Shown here: piece by piece, positions 42,360 through 52,288 of the stretch
Layout of the letters: every line of letters starts with the position of its first letter
How positions within the stretch are numbered: the first letter of the stretch is position 1
From: Dickeya zeae NCPPB 2538
GTDB lineage: Bacteria; Pseudomonadota; Gammaproteobacteria; Enterobacterales; Enterobacteriaceae
NCBI RefSeq assembly: GCF_000406165.1
Contig: NZ_CM001977.1
Location: 1,351,498 to 1,415,497, forward strand
Reading direction: 5' to 3'
Length of the DNA: 64,000 nt
Position numbers and translations under genes: made by a program
Notes under the pieces: model-generated
The model's input: only the letters and a program-made list of their open reading frames with translations
What the model was told of the DNA's origin: nothing
Databases searched by the model: none

Positions 42360-43189
42360 AATTTAAGGCAGGTAATGGAAACTATTTTTCCACAAAGTGA
42401 TTATTTATTTTCTGCTTGTCTTAAATTGCAATAACGGAAAATAAAACAGCCATTTCTCCCCATGAGTATTGTCAGTTTATGTAATGTTACCCGATTTTTT
42501 ACTGATGAAGTGTCCTGTGCGGTGGTTAGCCTATTGGTCACGTTTTTAAATTGAAAAACACATCAGGTTTTTATTTGTTTTTCATGCCATAAGTAGTGAT
42601 GAAATGTTCTCTGAAAGGGTGTTATAGCATGAAAATAATCGGTTTTTTTGAGTCGATAATATCACACATTAAAAATAGGTTTATTCTTAAAATTGATTAG
42701 CATGGTAATTGTTTTTAAATCTAACGGAATTAGAGAGGCCAAAAAATACCCGCTTTTTAGAAAATTGTAATCTGAAATTATGCCTGTGATTTGGTGGGTT
42801 TATTTCGTGTTTTGGTACTAATATTTTTTATTATATTGTTGTTTTTTAAGTGTTTTTATTTATTTTGGAGCTTTGGAATATTAAAAATATATTGGCGTTG
42901 ACCACGCGTTGGCGTTATGTGTATGATTGGCTAACGAAGCAGAAATATATCTACACATTTTGAATACAGTTCTGTCGTTTTTATTTGGCTTAGTGATTCC
43001 ATACGGTTTAAGAATGCGGTGAGTGAATGCGCCGAGGCGGCGGGTTCTATTTCGTGCATATCGTCGGTCGAAAAACAAATAGTGTATTTGTTCGCTGAAC
43101 AGCCCGGTCTGTCATGGATTCTGGCGGGTTTTCAGTAGGATTCGACCTTATTTTCTCGGGCCAGGGTGCCCTCACGTTGGTATTGACAT
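42360..43189 (+). promoter_or_regulatory. AT-rich leader of the T6SS structural operon
   Basis: About 830 bases without a credible gene, strikingly AT-rich from 42360 to 42900, with many A/T tracts (for example ATTTTTTATTATATTGTTG and a near-palindrome at 42542-42559). Such leaders are typical of H-NS-silenced, tightly controlled operons. I searched it for a 12/24 sigma-54 site and found none with proper GG/GC elements. The promoter could not be placed. Confidence 0.5.
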
Positions 43190-43693
43190 ATGGCAAAAGG
43201 AACTGACGGTGCATCTGTCGCACCAAAGGAACGTATTAATATCAAATATGTCCCGGCCACTGGTGGTCAGCAGGCGGAAATTGAACTCCCGCTTACGCTG
43301 ATGGTGGTGGGAAATATGAAAGGACGCACAGAAGAGACGCCGATTGAAGAACGTCAGACGGTGTCTATCGATAAGAATAATTTCACTTCGGTCATGAAAG
43401 AGGCCAACCTGGAGCTGAATTTCAGCGTACCTAACCGTCTGGAAGAAGACAGCCAGGATGACCTTCCCGTCAAACTCAGCATTGCTTCGCTGAATGATTT
43501 CTCTCCCGATCGTATCGCACAGCAAGTGCCGGAACTGCGCAAATTGCTGGAATTGCGAGAAGCACTGGTCGCCTTGAAAGGGCCGCTGGGTAATATTCCC
43601 GCTTTCCGTAATCGCCTGCAGGACCTGTTGTCCAGCGAAGAAGCCAGAGAGCAGCTGCTCAAAGAGCTGGATCTGGTGAAACCCGCCGAATAA
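43190..43693 (+). CDS. tssB: TssB, T6SS contractile sheath small subunit
   Basis: A 167-residue ImpB/VipA protein; with TssC it builds the contractile sheath. Features: RINIKYVPATGGQQAEIELPLTLMVVGNMKGR, LNFSVPNRLEEDSQDDLPVKLSIASLNDFSPDRIAQQVPELRKLLELREALVALKGPLGN. First gene of the operon. The ribosome binding site is poor (no purine run within ten bases), unusual for the first gene of a structural operon and a possible point of post-transcriptional control. ATG at 43190 is nevertheless the only start giving the family N-terminus. Confidence 0.97.
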   Translation: MAKGTDGASVAPKERINIKYVPATGGQQAEIELPLTLMVVGNMKGRTEETPIEERQTVSIDKNNFTSVMKEANLELNFSVPNRLEEDSQDDLPVKLSIASLNDFSPDRIAQQVPELRKLLELREALVALKGPLGNIPAFRNRLQDLLSSEEAREQLLKELDLVKPAE

Positions 43694-43724
43694 TTGATTG
43701 TCACTGACGAGAAGGGAAACAAAC

Positions 43725-45203
43725 ATGTCAATGGTTGAAGAACAGGCCCAGACAAGCGCGGCCGGTGGTTCATCATCGCTGCTTGAAGAGATCATGGCGC
43801 AGGCGCGCATTACACCGGTGGATGAAGGTTATAACGTCGCCAAACAGGGTATTGCCGCACTGGTGGCAAACATTCTGGATAGCGGCAACGCAGCCGAGCC
43901 GGTGAACAAAGCGCTGGTCGACAGCATGATCGTTGAGCTGGACAAAAAACTCAGCAAACAAATCGACGTGATTCTGCATGCTCAGGAGCTACAGGAACTG
44001 GAATCCTCCTGGCGTTCGCTGAAGCTGCTGATTGATCGCACCGATTTCCGTGAAAACATCAAAATCCTGCTGCTGCATGCGACCAAAGACGAGCTGCTGG
44101 AAGACTTTGAGTTTGCACCGGAAATTACCCAATCCGGTTTCTATAAACACGTGTATTCCAGCGGCTACGGCCAGTTCGGCGGCCAGCCGATCGGCGGGGT
44201 GATTGGCGATTATGCGCTGACCCAAAGCTCGCCGGACATCAAGCTGATGCAGTATGTCAGCGCAGTAGGCGCGATGGCGCATGCTCCGTTTATCTCCTCC
44301 GTTGCACCGACTTTCTTCGGTGTAGACAGCTTTACCGACCTGCCATCGATCAAAGACCTGAAGTCGGTGTTTGAAGGCCCGACCTATACCAAATGGCGCT
44401 CAATGCGTGAGTCGGAAGATGCCCGTTATCTGGGGCTGACTGCTCCACGTTTCCTGGCTCGTTTGCCGTATGACCCGGTAGAAAACCCCATCAAAGGGTT
44501 TAACTACAAGGAAGACATCAGCGCCAGTCACGAAAACTATTTGTGGGGCAACACCGCGTACCTGATGGGCACCGCCATCACCGACAGCTTCGCCAAGTAT
44601 CGCTGGTGCCCGAACATCATCGGCCCGCAGAGCGGTGGCGCTATCACCGACTTGCCGGTGCATGTGTATGAAGCGATGGGCCAGTTGCAGGCCAAGATCC
44701 CGACCGAGGTGTTGATCACCGACCGTCGTGAATACGAAATGGCCGAAGAAGGTTTCATCATGCTGACCATGCGCAAAGACAGCGATAACGCCGCGTTTTT
44801 CTCTGCCAACTCGGTGCAGAAACCCAAGGTGTTCGCCAATACCAAAGAAGGTAAAGAGGCGGAAACCAACTACAAACTGGGTACACAGCTGCCGTACATG
44901 TTCATCATCAACCGTCTGGCGCACTACATCAAAGTGTTGCAGCGCGAGCAGATCGGTTCCTGGAAAGAGCGTCAGGATCTGGAGCGCGAGCTGAATAACT
45001 GGATCAAGCAGTACGTCGCTGATCAGGAAAACCCGCCCGCTGATGTCCGCAGCCGTCGTCCGCTGCGTGCGGCACAAATCAAAGTGCTGGACGTGGAAGG
45101 CGAACCGGGCTGGTACCAGGTGACCATGGCAGTGCGTCCACACTTCAAGTACATGGGGGCGAACTTTGAACTGTCCCTGGTTGGTCGTCTGGATAAGGAA
45201 TAA
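43725..45203 (+). CDS. tssC: TssC, T6SS contractile sheath large subunit
   Basis: A 492-residue EvpB/VipB family protein. Key segments: LDKKLSKQIDVILHAQELQELESSWRSLKLLIDRTDF, GGVIGDYALTQSSPDI, ARFLARLPYDPVENPIKGFNY and the C-terminal DVEGEPGWYQVTMAVRPHFKYMGANFELSLVGRLDKE. It forms sheath heterodimers with TssB, which ends 32 bases upstream. ATG 43725 has AAGGG upstream and gives the family N-terminus; the nine extra codons before it are not supported. Confidence 0.98.
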   Translation: MSMVEEQAQTSAAGGSSSLLEEIMAQARITPVDEGYNVAKQGIAALVANILDSGNAAEPVNKALVDSMIVELDKKLSKQIDVILHAQELQELESSWRSLKLLIDRTDFRENIKILLLHATKDELLEDFEFAPEITQSGFYKHVYSSGYGQFGGQPIGGVIGDYALTQSSPDIKLMQYVSAVGAMAHAPFISSVAPTFFGVDSFTDLPSIKDLKSVFEGPTYTKWRSMRESEDARYLGLTAPRFLARLPYDPVENPIKGFNYKEDISASHENYLWGNTAYLMGTAITDSFAKYRWCPNIIGPQSGGAITDLPVHVYEAMGQLQAKIPTEVLITDRREYEMAEEGFIMLTMRKDSDNAAFFSANSVQKPKVFANTKEGKEAETNYKLGTQLPYMFIINRLAHYIKVLQREQIGSWKERQDLERELNNWIKQYVADQENPPADVRSRRPLRAAQIKVLDVEGEPGWYQVTMAVRPHFKYMGANFELSLVGRLDKE

Positions 45204-45209
45204 CGACTG

Positions 45210-45641
45210 ATGCCGTCGCTCTCTGCCTGGGAGCGGGGATCTGCGGCCAGCCTGTTTGATCGCATCCGGGGAGAGGAGCGTCGCTCCTCCCCCGAAACGG
45301 AATTAGAAGACTTGATCGCGTCGGTGAAACGCCAGCTTGATCAAGTGCTGAATACGCGTCCCGGCAGTTGTCGCAGCGCACCTGAGCTTGGCGTGATTGA
45401 TTTTAATGACGCTACGCAGGGCGGTGCAGATATCCGGGGCAAAATCCGTGAGGCGATCCGGCAGTGTATCTGTCGCTTTGAACCGCGCATTGTCCATGTG
45501 GACGTCAGTGCATCGGACTATCTGTCCAATCCGCTGGAGATGTCGTTTCAGGTCACCGCCCATGTGCGGCTGGAAGAACTGGAACAGGTCACCTCCTTCA
45601 ATATTCATATGGACAGCCACCGCCATTACAGAATGATGTGA
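45210..45641 (+). CDS. tssE: TssE, T6SS baseplate gp25-like protein
   Basis: A 143-residue lysozyme-like gp25 homologue of the baseplate wedge. It starts MPSLSAWERGSAASLFDRI, contains SVKRQLDQVLNTRPGSCRSAPELGVIDFND, then IREAIRQCICRFEPRIVHVDVSA, the usual gp25 pattern. It starts seven bases after tssC and overlaps the tssF frame start. Confidence 0.95.
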   Translation: MPSLSAWERGSAASLFDRIRGEERRSSPETELEDLIASVKRQLDQVLNTRPGSCRSAPELGVIDFNDATQGGADIRGKIREAIRQCICRFEPRIVHVDVSASDYLSNPLEMSFQVTAHVRLEELEQVTSFNIHMDSHRHYRMM

Positions 45642-45643
45642 TT

Positions 45644-47410
45644 ATGTCGCTGGAACATTTCTTCAGGGATGAACTCGCTTATTTGCGTCTGCAAGGACGT
45701 GAATTTGCCAATGCACACCCTGAACTTACCCGATTTTTGTCAGAACAGACCACGGATCCGGATGTCGAGCGATTGCTGGAAGGGTTCGCCTTTCTGACGG
45801 GTAGCCTGCGGGCGAAGATCGAGGATGAATTTCCGGAGCTGACTCACGGCCTGCTGGGCATGCTGTGGCCGAACTATTTGCGCCCGGTACCCAGCATGAC
45901 CATCATGCAATTTTCGGTGCTGCCCGGCGCTATCGCGCAACCGGCGTTTGTGGCGCGTGGCTGCGAGCTGGACAGCCTGCCAATAGACGATGTGGTCTGC
46001 CATTTCCAAACCTGCCACGATGCCTGGATCTACCCGGCGGATATCCGCCAGATCAACGCGCAAAGCGGCAACGACATGTCCGCCATCACGCTGGATATTG
46101 GTCTGCACGGGCCGGTGGCGCTGGGGGATTTGCAGTTGGATAAACTGCGCTTCTTCCTGGGGGGCGACCGCTATACCGCCTACGAACTCTATTTCTGGAT
46201 AGCCAGCCAGCTGTCACACATTGAGCTGGAAGTGGACGGGAAACGCTTTCGTCAGGAAGCGAGTGTACTCAAAACCGTCGGCTTTGAGCGTGAAGACGCG
46301 ATGCTGCCGTATCCCGGTAATGTGTATTCTGGCTACCGTATCCTGCAGGAGTATTTCTGTTTTCCGGAAAGTTTCCTGTTCTTTCAGTTGTCCGGTGCCA
46401 GTTGGCCTGACCAGCCGCTGATGGTGACGGATTTCAAACTGCATTTCTGCTTTGACCGGCCGCTGCCGGCGGAACTGAAAATCCGCCCGGATTCGTTCAT
46501 GCTCAACTGCGTACCGGCTATCAACCTGTTCCGCCATGACAGCGAACCGATCAACCTGGATGGTCGCCAGACGGACTACCCGTTGAAAGCCAGCTACCGC
46601 CACGCCGACAGTTTCGAGATTTTCTCCATCGATAAAGTGGAGGGGTGGGTGGAAGGTAACAGTGGACGCGCGCGCGGTATCCCTCGGCTTTACCAACCTT
46701 TCGAGAGTTTTCAGCACCAAATCGAGCGGGCCAAAGGTCGACTGGCGCTGTATTACCGCATTCGGGTGCGCGAAGCCGTCAACGGTGATGGTTTCGATCA
46801 CTTGTTGTCGTTCGTGCGGGGCGACGAAAAAGAAGTCATCGACCTGGACGAGTCCATCTCGGTGAGTCTGACCTGCACCAACCGTTCGCGGGCGGCGCAG
46901 TTGCCCGTGGGGGCGATTTGTGTGCCGACCGGCAGTTCACCATCCTTTGCCACCTTCCGTAACCTGATTCGGCCGACCCGTCCATTGCGCCCGGCACTCG
47001 ATGGCAGCCTGCACTGGACGCTGATCTCCAACCTGTCGTTGAACTATGTGTCGCTGCTGCGACGCGACGCGCTGGTGCAGATCCTGCGTACCTACGACTT
47101 CCCGGCGCTGCATGACAAACAGGCCGAGCAGGCATCGCGTAAACGGCTGGCAGGGATCGAAACGATTGAGACCACACCGGTAGACCGGCTGGTACAGGGG
47201 ATGCCGGTACGCGGGCTCAAGTCAGTTCTCTCCGTGCGGCAGTCGGCGTTCGCCAGTGAAGGCGAGCTCTATCTGTTCAGCACTGTGCTGGCGCATTTCT
47301 TCTCGTTGTATGCCAGCGTTAACGCCTTCCACCTGCTGGAAGTGGTCAACATCGATAACAAGGAGCGCTACCGATGGCCGGTGCAGATAGGTCAGCACTC
47401 GATGATGTGA
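45644..47410 (+). CDS. tssF: TssF, T6SS baseplate protein
   Basis: A 588-residue VasA/ImpG-family protein forming the baseplate wedge with TssE, TssG and TssK. Recognisable: FFRDELAYLRLQGREFANAHPELTRFLSEQTTDPDVERLLEGFAFLTGSLRAKIEDEFPELTHGLLGMLWPNYLRPVPSMTI (shown here only as landmarks of its N-terminal ~90 residues). Start ATG 45644 follows the tssE stop by two bases; the in-frame GTG at 45638 overlaps tssE. Confidence 0.97.
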   Translation: MSLEHFFRDELAYLRLQGREFANAHPELTRFLSEQTTDPDVERLLEGFAFLTGSLRAKIEDEFPELTHGLLGMLWPNYLRPVPSMTIMQFSVLPGAIAQPAFVARGCELDSLPIDDVVCHFQTCHDAWIYPADIRQINAQSGNDMSAITLDIGLHGPVALGDLQLDKLRFFLGGDRYTAYELYFWIASQLSHIELEVDGKRFRQEASVLKTVGFEREDAMLPYPGNVYSGYRILQEYFCFPESFLFFQLSGASWPDQPLMVTDFKLHFCFDRPLPAELKIRPDSFMLNCVPAINLFRHDSEPINLDGRQTDYPLKASYRHADSFEIFSIDKVEGWVEGNSGRARGIPRLYQPFESFQHQIERAKGRLALYYRIRVREAVNGDGFDHLLSFVRGDEKEVIDLDESISVSLTCTNRSRAAQLPVGAICVPTGSSPSFATFRNLIRPTRPLRPALDGSLHWTLISNLSLNYVSLLRRDALVQILRTYDFPALHDKQAEQASRKRLAGIETIETTPVDRLVQGMPVRGLKSVLSVRQSAFASEGELYLFSTVLAHFFSLYASVNAFHLLEVVNIDNKERYRWPVQIGQHSMM

Positions 47411-48387
47411 CCGCAGGGCAGGCGATGTTTCGCCAGGATGCGCGCCACTTCAACTTTTTCCAACTGGTGGAGTTACTCAACCAGATGGAGGGCGTCGATC
47501 TGGAGCAGGCACTCGATTTTCGGCCAGAACTGGAGCGCATTCGCTTTCGCTCCACCGCCTCGATTGGCTTTCACCCCAGTGATGTGCTGCGGGTAGGGGA
47601 AGATACCGACGGCAGGCAGGAGCTGGAAGTGGCGTTCCTCGGGCTGCACGGCAGCCAGTCGCCGATGCCGGGGTACTACCTTGAAGAGCTGGCGTGGGAA
47701 TACGCCCAGGGCGAGCAGAAACTGGGGGTGTTCCTCGATTTCTTTCATCACCGCTTGCTGACGCTATTGCACCGTGCCTGGCGTAAGTACCGCTATCACG
47801 TGCGTTTCCAGAATGATGGCGAGGATGGCTTCTCCCGGCTGATGTTCGCGCTGGTGGGGCTGGGTAACGACGCGGTGCGCGACAGTCTGCCGGTCAACCG
47901 CGCCAAGATGCTGTCTTACGCCGGTCTGCTGGCCAGCCCCAGCCGTTCGCCGGAAGTGGTGGCTGGTCTGGTGATCCACTGCTTTGACCTGGAAGACGTC
48001 GAAGTCATCGCCTGGCAACACCGCAAAGTACCGATTTTTGAGGACCAGCAAAACCGCCTTGGGCGCGCGAATAGCCTGCTGGGTGGGGATTTTGTCATCG
48101 GCGATAAAGTGAACGACTGCGCCGGTAAATTCCTGCTCAAGGTGGATAACCTCAGCTTCAGCCGTTTTCTCAGTTTCCTGCCCAACGGCGAACATTTTCA
48201 GCCGCTGGTGCGTTTTGTTTCCTTCATTTTGCGTGATCAACTGGCCTGGGACTTACGCCTTGGTTTCGCCGAAGGGGAGGCCAGAGGGCTAAGACTGGGC
48301 GATGACCAGAGCAGCCGTCTGGGATGGAGCAGCTTTCTCGGGCAGCCGCCCGCCGACCCGTATGTGACGATTTGTGTGCAGGAGTAA
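47374..48387 (+). CDS. tssG: TssG, T6SS baseplate protein
   Basis: A 337-residue VasB/ImpH-family protein. Landmarks: MFRQDARHFNFFQLVELLNQM, LGLHGSQSPMPGYYLEELAWEY and GEHFQPLVRFVSFILRDQLAWDL. It overlaps tssF by 37 bases, a strong sign of coupled translation and 1:1 wedge assembly. AAGGAG lies at 47362 region before ATG 47374. Confidence 0.96.
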   Translation: MAGADRSALDDVTAGQAMFRQDARHFNFFQLVELLNQMEGVDLEQALDFRPELERIRFRSTASIGFHPSDVLRVGEDTDGRQELEVAFLGLHGSQSPMPGYYLEELAWEYAQGEQKLGVFLDFFHHRLLTLLHRAWRKYRYHVRFQNDGEDGFSRLMFALVGLGNDAVRDSLPVNRAKMLSYAGLLASPSRSPEVVAGLVIHCFDLEDVEVIAWQHRKVPIFEDQQNRLGRANSLLGGDFVIGDKVNDCAGKFLLKVDNLSFSRFLSFLPNGEHFQPLVRFVSFILRDQLAWDLRLGFAEGEARGLRLGDDQSSRLGWSSFLGQPPADPYVTICVQE

Positions 48388-48389
48388 TT

Positions 48390-49604
48390 GTGAACGAAAA
48401 CAACCCACTCACTCTGGTGGTGCTCAACAGCGAACAACTGGATATCAACTCGCAGGTGCAACACCGCTTTGACCACCGTGGCGGCACGCTGGGCGCATCG
48501 GAAAAAGATCAATGGCAGTTGCGCGACCGGCTCGGTGCGGTTTTGCCGGAGCATGCACGTATCGAATTACAGGATGGCTATTTCTGCGTCTGCGACCTGA
48601 GTGGCCAGACCTTCATCAATGGCGCGTTGTCGCCCATCGGTCGTGATCGCCGGGTGCGTTTGGCGCAGGGTGACGAACTGGTGATTGGCCCATTCCGGCT
48701 CGGGGTTTACCTCGACGATCCCGCTTTCGAACAGGATATCGATCAGGTGCTGGGGCAACGCCCCGGTGATGTGCTGGAAGGGTGGCTTGGGGAAGAACAA
48801 CGCCGTGCGCCTGCCGATGACACGGCGGCGGACCGATTTAATGACCCGTTGTGGGCGCTGCAGCAGGAACAGAGCCGCTCGCTACTGGCAACGGAGGCTG
48901 AGCGCGGTGATGAACTGCCGACCTCGCTTTCTTCTTTTTCTGCCGTTGAGGACACCATGGATCAGAAGTTTGTGGAATTACCGACCATTGACAATCCGCA
49001 TGCCGGTAACGCGTTTGGCGCATCGGTGGATGCGGTGACGCTGGCACCGCTGTTGCGCGGGCTGGGCGTATCACTCAATACCGGCGATGAGCAACAACTG
49101 CGCGAGATGCTCGAAGAGATGGGCAAAAGTCTCAAAGCGATGGTCGAAGGCTTGCTGACGTTGCAGGCCGATCAGGCCGCGCTGGCGGATACCCATTTAC
49201 GGCCGATCGAAGATAACCCGTTGCGCCTGGGGCTGGATTATACCGACACCCTGTCGCTGCTGTTCGCTGACGATAAAAGCCCGGTGCACCTGTCCGCCCC
49301 GGCCGCCATCAGCGAAGTGCTGAGTAATATGCAGGCGCATCACCGGGCTAACCAGCAGGCGATCGCCGTGGCGCTGGAGAGCATTTTACAGGCGTTTTCA
49401 CCGGCGGCGTTGCTGGGGCGTTTCGAGCATTATCGCCGCAGCGGCGAGCGTCAGGCGCTGGATGACGGTTGGGCGTGGCAGATGTATCAGCACTATTACC
49501 GCGAACTGACCTCACCGCGTCAGCAAGGGTTCCAGAAACTGTTCCATCAGGTGTATGCGCAGGCGTATGACCGTGCCGTTCGTCAGCAACAGGAGCAGAA
49601 ATAA
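48390..49604 (+). CDS. tagH: FHA-domain T6SS protein (TagH/ImpI/VasC-like)
   Basis: A 404-residue protein with an N-terminal forkhead-associated domain (about residues 20-95: GTLGASEKDQWQLRDRLGAVLPEHARIELQDGYFCVCDLSGQTFINGA), which binds phosphothreonine, and a C-terminal TagH-type domain (ALESILQAFSPAALLGRFEHY; GWAWQMYQHYYREL; FHQVYAQAYDRAV). Start GTG 48390 has GGAG at 48381-48384. No PpkA kinase or PppA phosphatase is seen in the window, so its phospho-ligand is unclear. Confidence 0.93.
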   Translation: MNENNPLTLVVLNSEQLDINSQVQHRFDHRGGTLGASEKDQWQLRDRLGAVLPEHARIELQDGYFCVCDLSGQTFINGALSPIGRDRRVRLAQGDELVIGPFRLGVYLDDPAFEQDIDQVLGQRPGDVLEGWLGEEQRRAPADDTAADRFNDPLWALQQEQSRSLLATEAERGDELPTSLSSFSAVEDTMDQKFVELPTIDNPHAGNAFGASVDAVTLAPLLRGLGVSLNTGDEQQLREMLEEMGKSLKAMVEGLLTLQADQAALADTHLRPIEDNPLRLGLDYTDTLSLLFADDKSPVHLSAPAAISEVLSNMQAHHRANQQAIAVALESILQAFSPAALLGRFEHYRRSGERQALDDGWAWQMYQHYYRELTSPRQQGFQKLFHQVYAQAYDRAVRQQQEQK

Positions 49605-50140
49605 TGCTGCGAGCCTTAATGCTGCGAACCGGGTGGTTATGCGTCCTGATGCTGCTGCTTCCCGGTTGTACCACGCTCGGCAAAATGGCGAAGGTGGCGG
49701 CCAATCCGGATATTCAGATTGGCAGCAATGATAACCAGCCTTCGACCGTCGGCTTTAGTCTGCTGGCCGAGCCGGACGTTAACCCCAGTGAGAGCGGCGA
49801 CGCGGCACCTATCGAGTTTCAGGTGGTGATGCTGGCGGAAGACTCCCGCCTGCTGGCGACCGACTATGACCAGGTGACCGGCGACATCGAAAAAGCGCTG
49901 GCTAAAAACTACGTCAGCCACCAGGACTACACGCTGCTGCCAGGGCAGTTCAAATACCTGCCGCCGGTCAAACTGGACGAGAAAGTGCATTACATCGGGG
50001 TGATTGCCAAATACGCCGACCCGGACAGCGCCGAGTGGCGCAAGGTTATCAAACTGAAAAACACCGGCCGCACTTATCAGCTTCTGGTGCATCTGCGCCG
50101 TGAAGAAGTCGAAATCAAGAAAGATCAAGAAGAAGAATAA
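49604..50140 (+). CDS. tssJ: TssJ, T6SS outer-membrane lipoprotein
   Basis: A 178-residue VasD-family lipoprotein anchoring the TssJLM membrane complex to the outer membrane. Signal MLRALMLRTGWLCVLMLLLPGC with lipobox LPGC, then a transthyretin-like domain (TVGFSLLAEPDVNPSESGDA, VVMLAEDSRLLATDYDQV). TAATG overlap with the fha gene. Ends in an acidic/Lys tail. Confidence 0.95.
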   Translation: MLRALMLRTGWLCVLMLLLPGCTTLGKMAKVAANPDIQIGSNDNQPSTVGFSLLAEPDVNPSESGDAAPIEFQVVMLAEDSRLLATDYDQVTGDIEKALAKNYVSHQDYTLLPGQFKYLPPVKLDEKVHYIGVIAKYADPDSAEWRKVIKLKNTGRTYQLLVHLRREEVEIKKDQEEE

Positions 50141-50142
50141 CT

Positions 50143-51480
50143 ATGTCGAGCCGAAATCGGATCATTTGGCGGGAAGGGCTGTTCATCAAGCCGCAGCATT
50201 TCCAGCAACAGCAACGACACACCGACTACGCGCTGCACGCCCGTCTTAGCGCGCTCAGTGATTATTTCTACGGCCTGCAATCGCTGGCTATTAACGAAGA
50301 ATACCTTAACTTCGGGCGTATCGCGCTGGTGAACGCCACCGGCGTGATGCCGGATGGCACGGTCTTCAATATCCCAGGGGATGACGCGCTGCCGCAACCG
50401 CTGGAGATTACCGATGTGGCGCTGGCGAACCAAAAGGTCTATCTGGCGCTGCCGTTGGCGGTGAACGGTGTGAGCGAAGTCGGGCAGGCCGGGGCCGGTA
50501 TTGCCACCCGCCTGCAATCCTACCGGCACGATGTGCGTGACTTGCACAGCGAAGGCGGTGACGTGGTATCGGTGGAAGTGGGTAAGGTCAGCCTGCGGCT
50601 GATGCTGGAGCGTGATGACCGTAGTGCCTACGCGTCGCTGGCGATCGCCAACATCCTCGACAAACGGCCGGACGGTGGGCTGGTTCTCGACCCTAACTTT
50701 ATGCCGTGCAGCATCAGCGTCACGGCGATTCCGAGCCTGAAACGCTTTCTGGGGGAATCGGCCGGTCTGGTGGCTGAACGCGCCCGCAGTCTGGCTCAGC
50801 GTATCGCCGCGCCCGGTCAGCAAGGGGTGGCGGATGTGGCGGAATTCATGATGCTGCAACTGCTTAACCGCGCCCAGCCGCAACTGTCGCATCTGGCGCG
50901 CCTCGGCACGTTACACCCAGAGCGGCTGCATGAAGCGCTGGTGCAACTGTGCGGTGAGCTGATGACCTTTACCGATGAATCGCGCCTGCCGCCGGAGTTT
51001 CCCGCTTATCGTCATGAGCATCAGCAATCGAGCTTTGAGCCACTGATGATGGCGCTACGTCAGGCGCTGAGTACCGTGCTGTCGCCGCGTGCAGTGTCGA
51101 TTCAGATGAAGGCACAGCCTTACGGCGTCAGGGTGGCGCTGGTGGGCGATGCCGAACTGATGGCCAGTGCCGAGTTTGTGCTGGCGGTGCGCGCCCGTAT
51201 GCCGCAAGAACATTTGCGCAAGCAACTGCTGCAACAAACCAAGATCGCCTCCAGCGACAAAATCCGCGAACTCATCAGTCTGCAACTGCCTGGCGTACCG
51301 TTGCTGCCGCTGCCGGTGGCACCGCGTCAGTTGCCGTACCACGCCGGTTACAGCTACTTCCAGTTGGACAGGCAAAGCCCGGCCTGGAAATCGCTGGTCA
51401 CCAGCAACACGCTGGCGTTCCACATCGCTGGCGAGTTCCCGGAACTGGATATGCAACTGTGGGCCATCCGCGGCCAGTAG
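50143..51480 (+). CDS. tssK: TssK, T6SS baseplate-membrane connector
   Basis: A 445-residue VasE-family trimeric protein linking baseplate and membrane complex. Landmarks: RIIWREGLFIKPQHFQQQQRH near the N-terminus, ARLGTLHPERLHEALVQLCGEL in the middle and LPYHAGYSYFQLDRQSPAWK in the C-terminal receptor-binding domain. Starts two bases after tssJ. Confidence 0.97.
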   Translation: MSSRNRIIWREGLFIKPQHFQQQQRHTDYALHARLSALSDYFYGLQSLAINEEYLNFGRIALVNATGVMPDGTVFNIPGDDALPQPLEITDVALANQKVYLALPLAVNGVSEVGQAGAGIATRLQSYRHDVRDLHSEGGDVVSVEVGKVSLRLMLERDDRSAYASLAIANILDKRPDGGLVLDPNFMPCSISVTAIPSLKRFLGESAGLVAERARSLAQRIAAPGQQGVADVAEFMMLQLLNRAQPQLSHLARLGTLHPERLHEALVQLCGELMTFTDESRLPPEFPAYRHEHQQSSFEPLMMALRQALSTVLSPRAVSIQMKAQPYGVRVALVGDAELMASAEFVLAVRARMPQEHLRKQLLQQTKIASSDKIRELISLQLPGVPLLPLPVAPRQLPYHAGYSYFQLDRQSPAWKSLVTSNTLAFHIAGEFPELDMQLWAIRGQ

Positions 51481-51496
51481 TTAACAGGAGGAACCT

Positions 51497-52273
51497 GTGA
51501 GTACCGACATCATTAAAAATGACCAGTTAGGCGACCTGCTGTATGACAACGCCCGGCAACTGGATATGGATTCCGATTACTGGTTCCGCCTGCGCGGGCA
51601 GAGCATCAACCCGATGATCGATGCCGTGACCCCGCTGCTGGGCATGGTGGAGCGGGTTCGCCAGCTGTCTGAATACGATGGCGTAGCGGAGTTGTACCAG
51701 CGCGTGCAGTCCGAGATTCAGGCCATCGAGCAGGAATTGCACTCCCACGGTTACGAAAACGGCGTGATCCTGTCGTTTCGCTACATTCTGTGCACCTTTA
51801 TCGATGAAGCGGTGATGGGACGGGAGTGGGGAGGCCAGAGCGTGTGGTCGGCCCATTCGCTGCTGACCCGCTTTCACAATGAAACCTGGGGTGGCGAGAA
51901 GGTGTTCGTGCTGCTGGAGAAACTGCTGGATGACCCGGTGCGTTACCGCGACATTCTGGAGTTTATCTACCTGTGCTTGTGCCTTGGCTTTGAAGGCCGT
52001 TACCGGGTGATGACGCAAGGGCGAGAAGAGCTGGACCGGGTGGTGCGCCGCTTGCATGACACCCTGCGACCAGAGCCGGAAAACTCGCCGACGGTGTTTC
52101 ACCTCAATCTGGGACAGCAATCTTCCCGTTACCACCTGCGTAAACAGATTTCGCTGCGCGCCTTGTTCCTCGGCCTGTGCGTGGTGATGGCGGTGGCGTT
52201 TGGCCTGTATCACTACCAGCTAACCAACCAGACCCAGGACGTGCTGCGTCAACTGGGCGAATTATTACAATAA
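51497..52273 (+). CDS. tssL: TssL (DotU family), T6SS inner-membrane protein
   Basis: A 258-residue IcmH/DotU protein. The cytoplasmic helical domain contains FRYILCTFIDEAVMGREWGGQSVWSAHSLLTRFHNETWGGEKVF, and one C-terminal transmembrane helix is LFLGLCVVMAVAFGLYHY. No OmpA-like peptidoglycan domain follows. Start GTG 51497 has AGGAGG nearby at 51486-51491. Confidence 0.96.
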   Translation: MSTDIIKNDQLGDLLYDNARQLDMDSDYWFRLRGQSINPMIDAVTPLLGMVERVRQLSEYDGVAELYQRVQSEIQAIEQELHSHGYENGVILSFRYILCTFIDEAVMGREWGGQSVWSAHSLLTRFHNETWGGEKVFVLLEKLLDDPVRYRDILEFIYLCLCLGFEGRYRVMTQGREELDRVVRRLHDTLRPEPENSPTVFHLNLGQQSSRYHLRKQISLRALFLGLCVVMAVAFGLYHYQLTNQTQDVLRQLGELLQ

Positions 52274-52288
52274 CAGGAGCGTATTCTC

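Noticed and set aside
42881..43078. A 65-codon minus-strand frame in the T6SS leader
   Set aside because: No ribosome binding site or recognisable sequence; expected by chance in this stretch.
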